This document shows positions 1-8,733 of a stretch of DNA of 31,212 bases, in pieces. The notes below the pieces were generated by a model, which saw only the letters and a program-made list of their open reading frames with translations, ran no database searches and was not told the DNA's origin. The stretch is from Firmicutes bacterium UBA5774 (GTDB lineage Bacteria > Bacillota > Clostridia > Peptostreptococcales > Anaerovoracaceae). Location: positions 1 through 31,212 of the forward strand of contig DIEM01000036.1 in NCBI GenBank assembly GCA_002418625.1, given 5' to 3'. Made by a program: the position numbers and the translations under genes. Each line of letters begins with the position of its first letter. Position 1 is the stretch's first letter.

Positions 1-759
1 GATGCGGCCAGGGTAAACCTTGAAAAATATCAATGCCGGAAATTGTTTGTCCGGGATAATTATTCAAATATAAAAGAGATTCTTCGACAGCTCGAGGTCG
101 ATAAAATCGACGGAGCACTGCTGGATCTGGGTGTATCGTCGTTCCAGCTCGACAACGAGGGCAGAGGGTTCTCTTATATACGCTCAGCGCCGCTGGATAT
201 GAGAATGAACGCGGACGATGATCTGACAGCCGAAGATGTGGTCAATCAATACAGCCAAAAGGCATTGACGGATATTATCAGAAAATACGGCGAAGAAAAA
301 TGGGCGGCACGGATCAGCGATTTCATCGTCAAGGCGCGAGCGGAATCACCGATCAATACCACGGAAGCGCTGGTCGATATCATTAAGGCCGCGATACCGG
401 CTTCGGCCCGCAGAGAAGGACCTCATCCAGCCAAGAGAACATTCCAGGCCATCAGGATCGAAGTCAATGATGAGCTCGGCCAGCTCGAAAGGGCTGTGGG
501 GGAATTTATGGATGTGCTGGCGCCGGGAGGACGCCTGTGCGTGATCACTTTCCACTCGCTTGAAGACCGTATCGTCAAGGAAGAAATCAATGCGAGGCTG
601 AATCCATGCACCTGTCCCAAAGAACTGCCGGTCTGCGTCTGCGGCAAAAGACCGGATATACGGAAAATCAGCGGAAAACCGATCATACCGAAACCGGAAG
701 AGGTGGCGCTGAATCCGAGGTCCAGAAGCGCAAAACTGCGAGTCATCGAAAAAATCTGA
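1..759 (+). CDS. rsmH: 16S rRNA (cytosine(1402)-N(4))-methyltransferase RsmH, 5'-truncated
   Basis: RsmH uses S-adenosylmethionine to N4-methylate C1402 in the 16S rRNA decoding centre; it is cytoplasmic and usually sits at the head of the dcw cluster. The frame is open from base 1, so the gene runs in from upstream. A TTG at 43 is not a believable start, because the preceding codons (DAARVNLEKY) already read as RsmH sequence. The 252 visible residues include the family motifs LGVSSFQLD, a PLDMRMN block, and GGRLCVITFHSLEDR near the C-terminal third. Full-length members have roughly 310 residues, so about 60 N-terminal residues, including the first SAM-binding loop, are missing. The C-terminus ends normally, with a LNPRSRSAKLRVIEK tail typical of the family. 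ftsL follows after 13 bases. The truncation is a window edge, not a pseudogene. Confidence 0.96.
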   Translation, partial: DAARVNLEKYQCRKLFVRDNYSNIKEILRQLEVDKIDGALLDLGVSSFQLDNEGRGFSYIRSAPLDMRMNADDDLTAEDVVNQYSQKALTDIIRKYGEEKWAARISDFIVKARAESPINTTEALVDIIKAAIPASARREGPHPAKRTFQAIRIEVNDELGQLERAVGEFMDVLAPGGRLCVITFHSLEDRIVKEEINARLNPCTCPKELPVCVCGKRPDIRKISGKPIIPKPEEVALNPRSRSAKLRVIEKI

Positions 760-772
760 AAGGAGTCTGCAA

Positions 773-1213
773 ATGCTGACAGCTGAAAAATGGTACCAGC
801 ACCAGGAAAAATATGTGAAGTACGGCATCGACATGAGACCGGCAGGAACGATCCCGGAAGCTGCAGACATCGTTAAGAAGAATCCGCTGACAGCACAGGA
901 CAAGGCCAGGCTGCTGCTGCTGATCCTGATCATCGGGGCCCTGGCCATCGCAGGAGTCGTCACGACAGCTTATGCGACTCAGATAAAATACAATATCAAT
1001 ACAATAAGCAAGGAAAATACGGTCTTGCAGGGTGAAATAGAAAATCTGCATGTGGCCATTAAAGCTGAAAACAATATAAAGACGATCGAGGAAAAAGCCG
1101 TTGCGGAATTGGGCATGGTGTACCCGGCTTATGACCAGATGGTGTTTCTGCCGGAGGAACCCAAAAAAGTCAACGATTTCGCAATGGTGTTAAAGGAACA
1201 GGCCTATAATTGA
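773..1213 (+). CDS. ftsL: FtsL-like septum-formation protein
   Basis: This is a small bitopic membrane protein in the ftsL position between rsmH and the class B PBP gene. FtsL with DivIC/FtsB and FtsQ/DivIB forms the trimer that activates septal FtsW-PBP. The ATG at 773 follows an AAAGGAG ribosome site. The 146 residues show a cytoplasmic N-terminus of about 44 residues, a hydrophobic segment near 46-67 (rich in L, I, A, G), then a heptad-like region around 70-110 and a short extracytoplasmic tail containing ELGMVYPAYDQM. An (A/G)-M-(V/I)-P-like motif after the coiled coil is common in FtsL/FtsB proteins. Sequence identity in this family is low, so position and topology carry most of the call; DivIC-like is the alternative. 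The gene is followed by an unusually long leader before spoVD. Confidence 0.8.
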   Translation: MLTAEKWYQHQEKYVKYGIDMRPAGTIPEAADIVKKNPLTAQDKARLLLLILIIGALAIAGVVTTAYATQIKYNINTISKENTVLQGEIENLHVAIKAENNIKTIEEKAVAELGMVYPAYDQMVFLPEEPKKVNDFAMVLKEQAYN

Positions 1214-1226
1214 CTTGACTGTCAGG

Positions 1227-1303
1227 GCCTGTTTTTCAATGAAATTTCTTGCGCGGGAGCTGTTCGGTAAATATTTCCAGTAATTTCTGCTGGAAAAACA
1301 GGC
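1227..1303 (+). promoter_or_regulatory. Overlapping inverted repeats in the spoVD leader
   Basis: Two pairings compete in the ftsL-spoVD gap. A perfect 11-base inverted repeat joins gcctgtttttc (1227-1237) with gaaaaacaggc (1293-1303). A shorter stem joins tttccag (1274-1280) with ctggaaa (1290-1296) over a 9-base loop. Both use bases 1293-1296, so they cannot form together. The sequence shows the repeats directly; a switching role is my inference. The long-range arm also overlaps the candidate -35 at 1291-1296, so the repeat could instead be a DNA-level operator or simply a stem in the ftsL readthrough transcript. Confidence 0.45.
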
Positions 1304-1319
1304 TGTGATGAAGTAGAAT
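1291..1319 (+). promoter_or_regulatory. Candidate sigma-A promoter for spoVD and downstream mur genes
   Basis: TGGAAA at 1291-1296 (4 of 6 to TTGACA) is spaced 17 bases from TAGAAT at 1314-1319 (5 of 6 to TATAAT). Transcription would start near 1326, giving a leader of about 105 bases before the spoVD ATG. The weak -35 makes this tentative. The spoVD gene lies downstream of the first sizeable intergenic gap in the cluster, which fits an internal promoter. Confidence 0.4.
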
Positions 1320-1369
1320 AGTGAAGGTCAAAAGCAATTAACTGAAACTGAATATGCATTGTAGGATAT

Positions 1370-1413
1370 CCGGATCAGCATTGTTGAAGAAGTTTTGCCC
1401 GATCCGGTTTTTT
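1370..1413 (+). terminator. Terminator-like hairpin directly upstream of the spoVD ribosome site
   Basis: CCGGATC (1370-1376) pairs perfectly with GATCCGG (1401-1407), with a possible inner GCA/TGC stem, and is followed at once by six T residues (1408-1413). The AGGAGG ribosome site begins only 8 bases later (1421-1426). The loop is longer than in classic intrinsic terminators (24 bases, or 15 if the inner stem forms), so efficiency is uncertain. Its place between ftsL and spoVD suggests partial termination or attenuation of readthrough from rsmH-ftsL. Confidence 0.5.
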
Positions 1414-1431
1414 GAGGTTCAGGAGGTCTGC

Positions 1432-3417
1432 ATGGCAGCTGCGACACAGAAGAATAGAAGGCGTATTATTATCGTATTCGGCATATTTTGTGCTGTCTGC
1501 GTTGCACTGACATTTCGCGTGGGCTGGATCCAGATCGTGGTTGGAGAAGAATACGCGAAGCTTGCCATCGAGCAGCAGACAAAGGATATGCCGATCCCGG
1601 CCAAGCGCGGGATCATCTACGACAGAAACGGAAAGGAGCTGGCGGTCTGTGCCGTTACGAACACCATCTGGGTCAGGCCGGCAGATGCTCAGGCCAGCAA
1701 AAAAATGTCTGTGGAAGAAATCGCGGAAAGCCTTTCCGGTATTCTGGGCAAAGATACCGCGGAAGTGAAAGCGACGCTCATGAACGAGAACAAGCCGCTG
1801 CTGAAGATCGCAAAATATGTATCGAAGGAAAAGGCGGACGAAATCAGAAAAGCCCAGCTTCCAGGCATATCCATCGTTGAAGATGTCAAACGCTATTATC
1901 CGCTGGGAGCCTTTGCCGCCCATATCCTAGGGAGCACGACGGACGACAACCGCGGCCTTGCCGGTATTGAGCTGAAATATGACCGCTTCCTGAGCGGCAT
2001 ACCCGGAAGATCCATAAAGAATACAGATGTGGCCGGACAAAATCTTCCATATGGCACGGAGAAATATTTTCAGGCGGAAAACGGATACAACGCCGTTCTG
2101 ACTATAGACGAGGTCATTCAGCATTATGTGGAGAAATCCGTTCAGGAGTGCCGGGAAGCAACCGGCGCAAAGCGCGTCATGTGTCTTGTGATGCAGCCCG
2201 AGACCGGCGATATCCTCGGCATGGCGGTCTATCCGGATTTTGATCCGAACGATCCGAGAACGCCTCTTGATCCGGCAGAAGCCGAATATGTCAAGACGCT
2301 GGATGATATACAAAAGCAGGAATACTGGAACAGCATGTGGCGCAATCCGATGATCAGCGATACTTATGAACCGGGCTCCACATTCAAGCTGATCACGACG
2401 GCCATGGCCCTCGAGGAGGGCGTGACGACGCCAAACGATACATTCACCTGCACGGGCTACTATTCGATCGGAAATGAAACGCTCAGATGCTGGAGGTACT
2501 ATAACCCGCATGGTCTGGAAACCTTGACTGAGGCTGTCCAGAATTCCTGCAATCCCGTTTTCATGGAATTGTCAAGAAGAATGGGTGTGACGCGGTATTA
2601 TCATTATCTGAATGCTTTCGGCTTCACAGAAAAAACAGGGATCGACTTTCCCGGAGAAACGAACGCGCTGCTTCAGAAAGAGGAGAACGTCGTTCCCGTT
2701 GCCCTTGCGACCATATCATACGGCCAGGGAATATCCATAACGCCAATTCAGCTCATTACAGCCATCTCGGCCATCGGGAACGATGGCAGGCTCATGCGGC
2801 CCAGACTGGTAAAGGAGCTTCAGGACGACAGCGGAAATACGGTCAGGATATTTGAGCCCAGTATCGTCAGGCAGGTCCTGTCGAAGGAAACGTCTTCTGA
2901 GATGCTCAAAATCATGGAGGCGGTCGTCGAGGACGGAACTGGCGCGACGGCAAGGATCCTTGGATACCGCATCGGAGGCAAGACGGGGACAGCCGATAAG
3001 GTCATTGACGGTAGATATGCGGATGGCAAGGTTTATTCCTCGTTCGTGGCTATGGCTCCAATCGACGATCCCGAGCTGGCGATCCTCATGATCGTGGATG
3101 AGCCCCAGGGCGTCCATTTCGGAAGCCAGACCGCCGCACCGGCCGTCAGGAGCATTCTTGAGGAATCATTGAGGTACATGAAGATCCAGCCGACATATAC
3201 GCCGGACGAGCTTGCTGAAATAGAAAAGACATATGTGTCGGTACCCGATATAACCGGCAGGAACTATTCGGAGGGCGCCGGCCTCCTGCAGGCTGCCGGC
3301 CTTTCCGGCACGGTGTGGCCGGATGATGACGGCATGGATTTCGTGATCGTCGACCAGTATCCGAAGGGCGGAGAAAAAATCAAATCAGGCGCTGCTGTCT
3401 TTGTGTATAAAAAATAG
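1432..3417 (+). CDS. spoVD: Class B penicillin-binding protein with PASTA domain (SpoVD/PBP2B type)
   Basis: This is a D,D-transpeptidase that crosslinks peptidoglycan at the division septum together with FtsW. I place the start at ATG 1432, six bases after AGGAGG; the in-frame ATG at 1354 has no ribosome site and would add residues encoded by the terminator hairpin. The 661-residue protein has a short cytoplasmic N-terminus, a membrane anchor at about 11-32, a dimerisation domain with the RGIIYDRNG motif, and a transpeptidase domain carrying S316-T-F-K319 (catalytic serine), S372-C-N374 and K517-T-G. One PASTA domain follows near the C-terminus (VPDITGRNYSEG onward). The architecture matches SpoVD and PBP2B of Bacillus. 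Because only one such gene is present, it may be the vegetative septal PBP rather than a sporulation enzyme; ftsI or pbpB are equally valid names. Confidence 0.93.
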   Translation: MAAATQKNRRRIIIVFGIFCAVCVALTFRVGWIQIVVGEEYAKLAIEQQTKDMPIPAKRGIIYDRNGKELAVCAVTNTIWVRPADAQASKKMSVEEIAESLSGILGKDTAEVKATLMNENKPLLKIAKYVSKEKADEIRKAQLPGISIVEDVKRYYPLGAFAAHILGSTTDDNRGLAGIELKYDRFLSGIPGRSIKNTDVAGQNLPYGTEKYFQAENGYNAVLTIDEVIQHYVEKSVQECREATGAKRVMCLVMQPETGDILGMAVYPDFDPNDPRTPLDPAEAEYVKTLDDIQKQEYWNSMWRNPMISDTYEPGSTFKLITTAMALEEGVTTPNDTFTCTGYYSIGNETLRCWRYYNPHGLETLTEAVQNSCNPVFMELSRRMGVTRYYHYLNAFGFTEKTGIDFPGETNALLQKEENVVPVALATISYGQGISITPIQLITAISAIGNDGRLMRPRLVKELQDDSGNTVRIFEPSIVRQVLSKETSSEMLKIMEAVVEDGTGATARILGYRIGGKTGTADKVIDGRYADGKVYSSFVAMAPIDDPELAILMIVDEPQGVHFGSQTAAPAVRSILEESLRYMKIQPTYTPDELAEIEKTYVSVPDITGRNYSEGAGLLQAAGLSGTVWPDDDGMDFVIVDQYPKGGEKIKSGAAVFVYKK

Positions 3418-3427
3418 GAGAATTGTT

Positions 3428-4894
3428 ATGTATTTAAAACAGATACTTCACGGGACCGGCATCGCGTGTCCCGGCGAACTGGAAAATACCGAAATCACAG
3501 ATGTAGCCTATGATTCCAGAAAAGTAGAAAGAGGCAATATTTTTATCTGCGTCCGCGGATACAACACGGACGGGCACCTGTTCGCCCTGGATGCCGCGGC
3601 CAAGGGAGCGGCCGTCGTCGTATCGGAGGACGCGCTTGAGATCGAGGGTGTGCCGGTATTGCGCGCTGAAGACGGAAGGCTTGCCCTGTCAAGGGTATCC
3701 GCCAATTTCTTTATGGATCCGACCAGAGACTTGAAAATCATAGGCGTGACGGGAACGAACGGAAAAACGACGATCACCTATATGATAAGAAGTGTGCTCG
3801 AAGCTGCAGGCGAGAGCTGCGGCGTGCTCGGCACCATCGCGTACCAGTTTGGCGGAAAGCTTTATGAGTCTGTGAACACGACGCCTGAATCGTATGAGCT
3901 TCAGCGGCTGTTTGCCGAAATGAGGGCTGAAGGCGTCAAGAACTGCGTCATGGAGGTCTCGTCACATTCGCTGGAATTGTCAAGAGCCCGCGATATCCAT
4001 TTTGACTACAGCATCTTTACGAATCTCACGCCGGATCATATGGACTTTCACCGGGATCTGGACGATTATTACAACAGCAAGAAGAAACTGTTCTATCTGA
4101 CTGAAAAGACGAGCACCATCAATATCGACGACAGTTACGGAAAGATGCTGTACACTGAGCTTAAAGCTGCAGGCAAGCCCGTTATTTCCTATTCACTCAA
4201 AACAAGATCCGCCGATTACTACGGAGAGATCATTTCGTCAACAGACAAGGGCTCGGAGCTCCTGCTAAGCGTCAACGGCGCGGAGCACGGGAAAATAAAG
4301 ATCAAGACACCCGGAATTTTTACGATATATAACGCGCTGGCGACGATTTCAATCTGCATGGCTTCCGGCATGGATTTCAACAAAGTGAAAAAAGGACTTG
4401 AGGCGCTGAAAGGCGTGCCCGGACGCTTCGAGCTCGTTGAAAATTCAAAGGACATGATCGTTATCGTCGATTATGCCCATACGCCTGACGCGCTGGAAAA
4501 GGTCCTCAAAACTGCGCTGAGCTTCAAGCGCGGCCGGCTGATCTGCGTGTTCGGCTGCGGCGGCGACAGAGACCGGAAGAAACGCCCCTTGATGGGCAAA
4601 GCGGCCGGGGAATACTCGGATTACTGCATCATCACAAGCGACAATCCAAGAACGGAAGACCAGGCCGGCATCACGGCCGACATCGAGGCCGGCATTTATG
4701 AAACGGGATGCATTTACGAAATCATAGAAAACAGATATGAAGCGATCAAAAAAGCGATTTCAATATATCGAAAAGGTGATATTCTAATAATAGCAGGCAA
4801 GGGTCACGAGGATTATCAGATCATAGGAACTGTCAAGTCTCATTTTGATGACAGGGAAACCGCCCGTGAAATAATAGAAGGCTGGCAGGAATGA
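3428..4894 (+). CDS. murE: UDP-MurNAc-L-Ala-D-Glu:meso-diaminopimelate ligase MurE
   Basis: MurE is a cytoplasmic ATP-dependent Mur ligase that adds the third residue to the peptidoglycan stem peptide. The start is ATG 3428 after AGGAG (3416-3420), which overlaps the spoVD stop; the upstream in-frame ATG at 3401 lies inside spoVD and lacks a ribosome site. The 488-residue protein has an N-terminal UDP-substrate domain, the ATP-binding loop GVTGTNGKTT (106-115), the central-domain SSHSLELSR motif and, in the C-terminal domain, D405-N-P-R408. In characterised MurE enzymes DNPR marks meso-diaminopimelate specificity, whereas lysine-adding enzymes differ here. The cell wall should therefore contain meso-DAP. 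The gene is followed 43 bases later by murF. Confidence 0.97.
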   Translation: MYLKQILHGTGIACPGELENTEITDVAYDSRKVERGNIFICVRGYNTDGHLFALDAAAKGAAVVVSEDALEIEGVPVLRAEDGRLALSRVSANFFMDPTRDLKIIGVTGTNGKTTITYMIRSVLEAAGESCGVLGTIAYQFGGKLYESVNTTPESYELQRLFAEMRAEGVKNCVMEVSSHSLELSRARDIHFDYSIFTNLTPDHMDFHRDLDDYYNSKKKLFYLTEKTSTINIDDSYGKMLYTELKAAGKPVISYSLKTRSADYYGEIISSTDKGSELLLSVNGAEHGKIKIKTPGIFTIYNALATISICMASGMDFNKVKKGLEALKGVPGRFELVENSKDMIVIVDYAHTPDALEKVLKTALSFKRGRLICVFGCGGDRDRKKRPLMGKAAGEYSDYCIITSDNPRTEDQAGITADIEAGIYETGCIYEIIENRYEAIKKAISIYRKGDILIIAGKGHEDYQIIGTVKSHFDDRETAREIIEGWQE

Positions 4895-4937
4895 ATGAGC
4901 CGGCATGAAAGCCGACGCGGACAGAAAGGTTAAGAAA

Positions 4938-6341
4938 ATGAAAAGCATAAAAATCGCTGAGATCATAAAAGCCGTCGATGGAAGGCTCTTGAGCGGGGAT
5001 GCCATGGCGCGCGTGACGGGAGTGACGACGGATTCACGCAAGGTGGCGCCCGGAGATCTTTTCATCGCATTGATCGGAGACAATCACGACGGTCATGACT
5101 ATATCGATATAGCTATTGAACAGGGCTGCGCGGCTGTCATGGCATCGCGGCCGATCGATCGTTTCGTCGCACCCGGAAGTCAGCTGAGCGTCGGCTGCAT
5201 TATAGTGGAGGATACGCTGAAGGGCCTGCAGGATCTTGCGCGCTATTACATCTCTCTTTTCAAGGTCAAGAAGATCGCGGTCACCGGGAGCACCGGGAAA
5301 ACGACGACGAAAGAAATGCTCTATTCGGTATTTTCCGAGAAATACAGGACTGTCAGGAATATGGGCAATTACAATAATCATATAGGCTTGCCGCTGACCA
5401 TCTTTTCTGTCGGGGAAGAGCATGAGGCAGGCATTTTTGAAATGGGCATGAGCGGCCTTGGCGAAATCGACCTGATGGCGCACATACTGAAGCCGGATGT
5501 CGGCGTCATCACGAATATCGGTCTGTCCCACGTTGAAAAACTGGGAACACGGGAAAATATACTGAAGGCTAAAATGGAGATAGCGAATTACTTCGCTAAA
5601 AATGGTCTGCTGATTGTCAACGGCGACGATGATTTCCTCAGAGACATCGCCAACAACGAATTGGATTACAATGTCATCACTGTCGGCTGCACCTCCGGCT
5701 GCGACGCAAAAATACTAGCCGTCAAGGATTTCGGCGAGGATGGGATCCGGTTCGATCTGGAAGTGCAGGACAAGGTCGAGAGCTTTTCGATAAAAACACC
5801 GGGGCGGCATAATGCCTACAACGCCGCACTGGCGGTCGTCACCGGGCTGGTGTATGAAATAGATATGCAGACCGCGGCAAGAGGGCTGGCTAAAATGGAG
5901 CCGGCCGACAGGAGACTGCGCGTCAGGCAGGCTGGCGGCCTTAAGATCATAGACGATACGTATAACGCAAGTCCGGACTCCATGAAGGCGGCGATCGATG
6001 TGCTTGCGGGCATCAATTGCAAAAGAAGGGTCGCCATTTTGGCCGATATGCTGGAGCTCGGCGATTTTGAGGAAAATTACCACCTGGAGATCGGAAGCTA
6101 CACCGTTTCCAAAGGAGTCGACCTGCTGATCACTGTCGGGGAAAAGGCAAGGAATATCCATCTTGGCGCAGTTGGCTCGATGCCGGAAGGAAACGCCGTT
6201 CATTTCGCGAACAAAGAAGAATTGCTGGATCGAATAGGCGAAATCATCCATCAGGGCGACGCGGTCCTTGTAAAGGGCTCGCGCGGCATGGCGATGGATC
6301 GGATCGTCAATAGGCTGCTGGAAGAAAATATAAAAGGATAA
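4938..6341 (+). CDS. murF: UDP-MurNAc-tripeptide:D-Ala-D-Ala ligase MurF
   Basis: MurF adds the D-Ala-D-Ala dipeptide, completing the cytoplasmic UDP-MurNAc-pentapeptide. I choose ATG 4938 because AAAGG lies nine bases upstream and the protein then begins MKSIKIAEIIKAVDGRLLSG, a typical MurF N-terminus. The in-frame ATG at 4905 would add eleven charged residues and has no visible ribosome site. The 467 residues contain the ATP loop VTGSTGKTTTK (115-125), a GMSGLGEID motif, TNIGLSHVEKLG, and DTYNASPDSMKAAI, all Mur-ligase signatures. The C-terminal domain ends with the VLVKGSRGMAMD(R) segment. The gene is followed by mraY after ten bases, so the two are cotranscribed. Confidence 0.96.
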   Translation: MKSIKIAEIIKAVDGRLLSGDAMARVTGVTTDSRKVAPGDLFIALIGDNHDGHDYIDIAIEQGCAAVMASRPIDRFVAPGSQLSVGCIIVEDTLKGLQDLARYYISLFKVKKIAVTGSTGKTTTKEMLYSVFSEKYRTVRNMGNYNNHIGLPLTIFSVGEEHEAGIFEMGMSGLGEIDLMAHILKPDVGVITNIGLSHVEKLGTRENILKAKMEIANYFAKNGLLIVNGDDDFLRDIANNELDYNVITVGCTSGCDAKILAVKDFGEDGIRFDLEVQDKVESFSIKTPGRHNAYNAALAVVTGLVYEIDMQTAARGLAKMEPADRRLRVRQAGGLKIIDDTYNASPDSMKAAIDVLAGINCKRRVAILADMLELGDFEENYHLEIGSYTVSKGVDLLITVGEKARNIHLGAVGSMPEGNAVHFANKEELLDRIGEIIHQGDAVLVKGSRGMAMDRIVNRLLEENIKG

Positions 6342-6351
6342 GGAGCAGGCA

Positions 6352-7323
6352 ATGCAGGATATTATGAAAGCCGGCCTGGCAATACTCATCGCTTTTCTGG
6401 CAACGGCGGCAATCTGTCCATATTTCATACCGATGATGAAAAAAATCAAAGCCGGCCAGAGCATCCGCGAGGAGGGACCGAAATCCCATCTTGTAAAATC
6501 AGGCACGCCCACGATGGGCGGCCTTGTCATGATCGGGGCAGTCGTCCTTGCCTGCCTGGCGGCGGGTGCCATGAAGAGGGATATGCTGATCATGCTCGTT
6601 TCCTTCATAGCCTTCGGCGCGCTGGGATTTACGGATGATTTCGTAAAGGTCGCGCTCAAGAGGAATCTTGGGCTGCGCGCGTATCAGAAGCTGACGATGC
6701 AGGTGCTGATCGCTGTCGCGATCGCGCTGTACCAGTCAACAGCATCGGATTACGGTACAGCTGTATATGTGCCCGGATTTGGAGTTTATTGGGATCTGGG
6801 ACGGCTTTATATTCCGTTTGTGGTATTTGTCATAGTGGCGATGGCCAACAGCGCCAATCTCACCGACGGCCTCGACGGGCTGGCGGCCGGCGTTTCGTTC
6901 ATCATAGCACTGTTTCTTGCCGTTGCGGGACTCTTGTTCCACTCCGGCAATATCGCTGTCTTCAGCGCGGCCATCGCCGGCGCCTGCCTTGGATTCCTGC
7001 TGTTCAACAAGCATCCGGCCAGGATATTCATGGGCGATACCGGCTCGCTGGCGCTCGGGGGCGGCCTGGCCGCCGCGGCGATCATGATGGATATGGCATT
7101 GATCGTTCCGCTTGCCGGCGGGATATTCGTTGCGGAGGCACTGTCGGTCATGATCCAGGTCGTGAGCTTCAAGACCAGAGGAACGAGAGTTTTTAAAATG
7201 GCGCCGCTGCATCATCATTTCGAGCTGACCGGCTGGAAAGAGACAAAGATCGTATTCGTGTTCTGGTCAGTGACGCTGCTGCTTTGCCTTATCAGCCTGA
7301 TGACGCTGATGATCGGCAGATGA
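6352..7323 (+). CDS. mraY: Phospho-MurNAc-pentapeptide transferase MraY
   Basis: MraY is the integral membrane enzyme that transfers phospho-MurNAc-pentapeptide to undecaprenyl phosphate, forming lipid I. ATG 6352 follows AAGGAGC. The 323-residue protein is hydrophobic with about ten membrane segments. It has the TPTMGG motif (52-57), the catalytic D95-D96 in GFTDDFVK, NLTDGLDGLAAG (169-180), MGDTGS (228-232) and PLHHHFEL (285-292), the magnesium and substrate-binding signatures of the family. Length matches typical Gram-positive MraY. It sits between murF and murD as in Bacillus subtilis, and there is no sign of truncation or domain change. Confidence 0.97.
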   Translation: MQDIMKAGLAILIAFLATAAICPYFIPMMKKIKAGQSIREEGPKSHLVKSGTPTMGGLVMIGAVVLACLAAGAMKRDMLIMLVSFIAFGALGFTDDFVKVALKRNLGLRAYQKLTMQVLIAVAIALYQSTASDYGTAVYVPGFGVYWDLGRLYIPFVVFVIVAMANSANLTDGLDGLAAGVSFIIALFLAVAGLLFHSGNIAVFSAAIAGACLGFLLFNKHPARIFMGDTGSLALGGGLAAAAIMMDMALIVPLAGGIFVAEALSVMIQVVSFKTRGTRVFKMAPLHHHFELTGWKETKIVFVFWSVTLLLCLISLMTLMIGR

Positions 7324-7370
7324 TGAGGCGTGTGAAATAGAAAATACAAATTTGAAAAGAGGTTGCATAT

Positions 7371-8732
7371 ATGGAATTGAAAGGCAGAAAAGTCCTGGTG
7401 GCCGGTATGGGCAAATCGGGGATCGCCGCCGCAGAAGCGCTGATCAGGCTCGGAGCGGATGTCACGGTCTGTGACAAAAAGGATGAGTCGCAGATTGACG
7501 GCGATGTTTATACATTTATTAAGGACAATGGCATTGCCCATTGTTTTGGAGCTGATCCAAAGGACGCGGACAAACAGGATCTGATCGTTGTGAGTCCCGG
7601 TGTGCCGCTTTCGCTGCCTTTTATCGAAATAGCCAAAAATGCCGGCGTCAGCGTGATCGGCGAGCGCGAGCTGGCGTACCGGGTTGGCAAGGGCCGATAT
7701 GTCGCCATCACGGGGACCAACGGCAAAACGACCACGACGACGCTGGTCGGTGAGATGTTCAGAAATGCCGGTCGAAAAACAGAGGTCGTCGGCAATGTCG
7801 GAGTCGCTGTCATATCAAAAGCACTTGATGCGACGGACGACATCTGGCTCGTAACGGAAACCAGCAGTTTCCAGCTCGAAACGACAGAGACTTTCAAGCC
7901 CGTCGTCTCCGCTCTTTTAAATGTTACGCCGGATCATATGGATCGGCACAAGACGCTTGAAAACTACGCGGCGGCAAAAGCGAAAATATTTGCCAGCCAG
8001 ACGGCGGATGATTATTTCATCGTCAACAAAGACGATCCGGAAGCTTATAAACTGGCCACCGGCTGCAAAGCCGCCGTTGTGCCTTTCAGCCGAAAAGAGC
8101 AGCTGGCTTTCGGCAGCTTTGTGAAGGACGGCCGGATCGTCATCAGGGATAAGGATTCAAAGCTTGTGGATTTCTGCGGCGTCCGTGAATTGATCATACC
8201 AGGGGCGCATAATCTTGAAAACGCTTTGGCGGCCGCAGCGATCGGCTACTTCGCAGGGCTCCCGGCAGAGGCCGTTGCAAGGACGCTCAGGGAATTCGAG
8301 GGTGTGGCGCATCGCATGGAATTCGTGGCGGAGGTCCAAGGCGTCAGATATGTCAATGATTCGAAGGGTACGAATTCGGACGCGTCCATCAAGGCGGTCG
8401 AGGCGATCGACGACAATATCATCCTGATCGCCGGCGGATATGACAAGGGCGGGACCTTTGAGGAATTCATCGCCAGTTTCAGCGGAAAGGTCAAGCGTCT
8501 GATACTGCTCGGCAAGACTGCGGAGCTGATTCGAAAGACGGCCGAAAACGCAGGCTTCAGTGATATCGTCATGGCGGCCGACATGGATGAATGCGTCAAA
8601 AAAGCAGCGGCTTCGGCGGTTCCCGGGGATACGGTGCTGCTTTCACCGGCTTGCGCCAGCTGGGATATGTACAGCTGCTTCGAAGAACGGGGAGAACATT
8701 TCAAAACCTGTGTCAGAAATCTGGAGAAATGA
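7371..8732 (+). CDS. murD: UDP-MurNAc-L-alanine:D-glutamate ligase MurD
   Basis: MurD adds D-glutamate to UDP-MurNAc-L-Ala in the cytoplasm. ATG 7371 follows AAAGAGG at an 8-base spacing. The 453-residue protein starts with a Rossmann-like UDP domain (KVLVAGMGKSGIAAAEAL), then the ATP loop ITGTNGKTT (113-121), an SSFQLE motif, a TPDHMDRH motif and NDSKGTNSDA in the central and C-terminal domains, and ends with LSPACASWDMY and the FEERGEHF segment. These are canonical MurD features, and length is typical. The stop codon is one base from the ftsW start, so the two genes are translationally close. Confidence 0.97.
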   Translation: MELKGRKVLVAGMGKSGIAAAEALIRLGADVTVCDKKDESQIDGDVYTFIKDNGIAHCFGADPKDADKQDLIVVSPGVPLSLPFIEIAKNAGVSVIGERELAYRVGKGRYVAITGTNGKTTTTTLVGEMFRNAGRKTEVVGNVGVAVISKALDATDDIWLVTETSSFQLETTETFKPVVSALLNVTPDHMDRHKTLENYAAAKAKIFASQTADDYFIVNKDDPEAYKLATGCKAAVVPFSRKEQLAFGSFVKDGRIVIRDKDSKLVDFCGVRELIIPGAHNLENALAAAAIGYFAGLPAEAVARTLREFEGVAHRMEFVAEVQGVRYVNDSKGTNSDASIKAVEAIDDNIILIAGGYDKGGTFEEFIASFSGKVKRLILLGKTAELIRKTAENAGFSDIVMAADMDECVKKAAASAVPGDTVLLSPACASWDMYSCFEERGEHFKTCVRNLEK

Positions 8733-8733
8733 T

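Noticed and set aside
1210..1243. TTGACT repeats after ftsL as -35 boxes
   Set aside because: No acceptable -10 lies 16-18 bases downstream.
1354..1431. Upstream in-frame ATG for spoVD at 1354
   Set aside because: It has no ribosome site and its codons form the terminator-like hairpin; AGGAGG before 1432 decides the start.
5715..6659. 314-codon minus-strand open frame across murF and mraY
   Set aside because: It crosses a real gene junction and encodes no recognisable protein.
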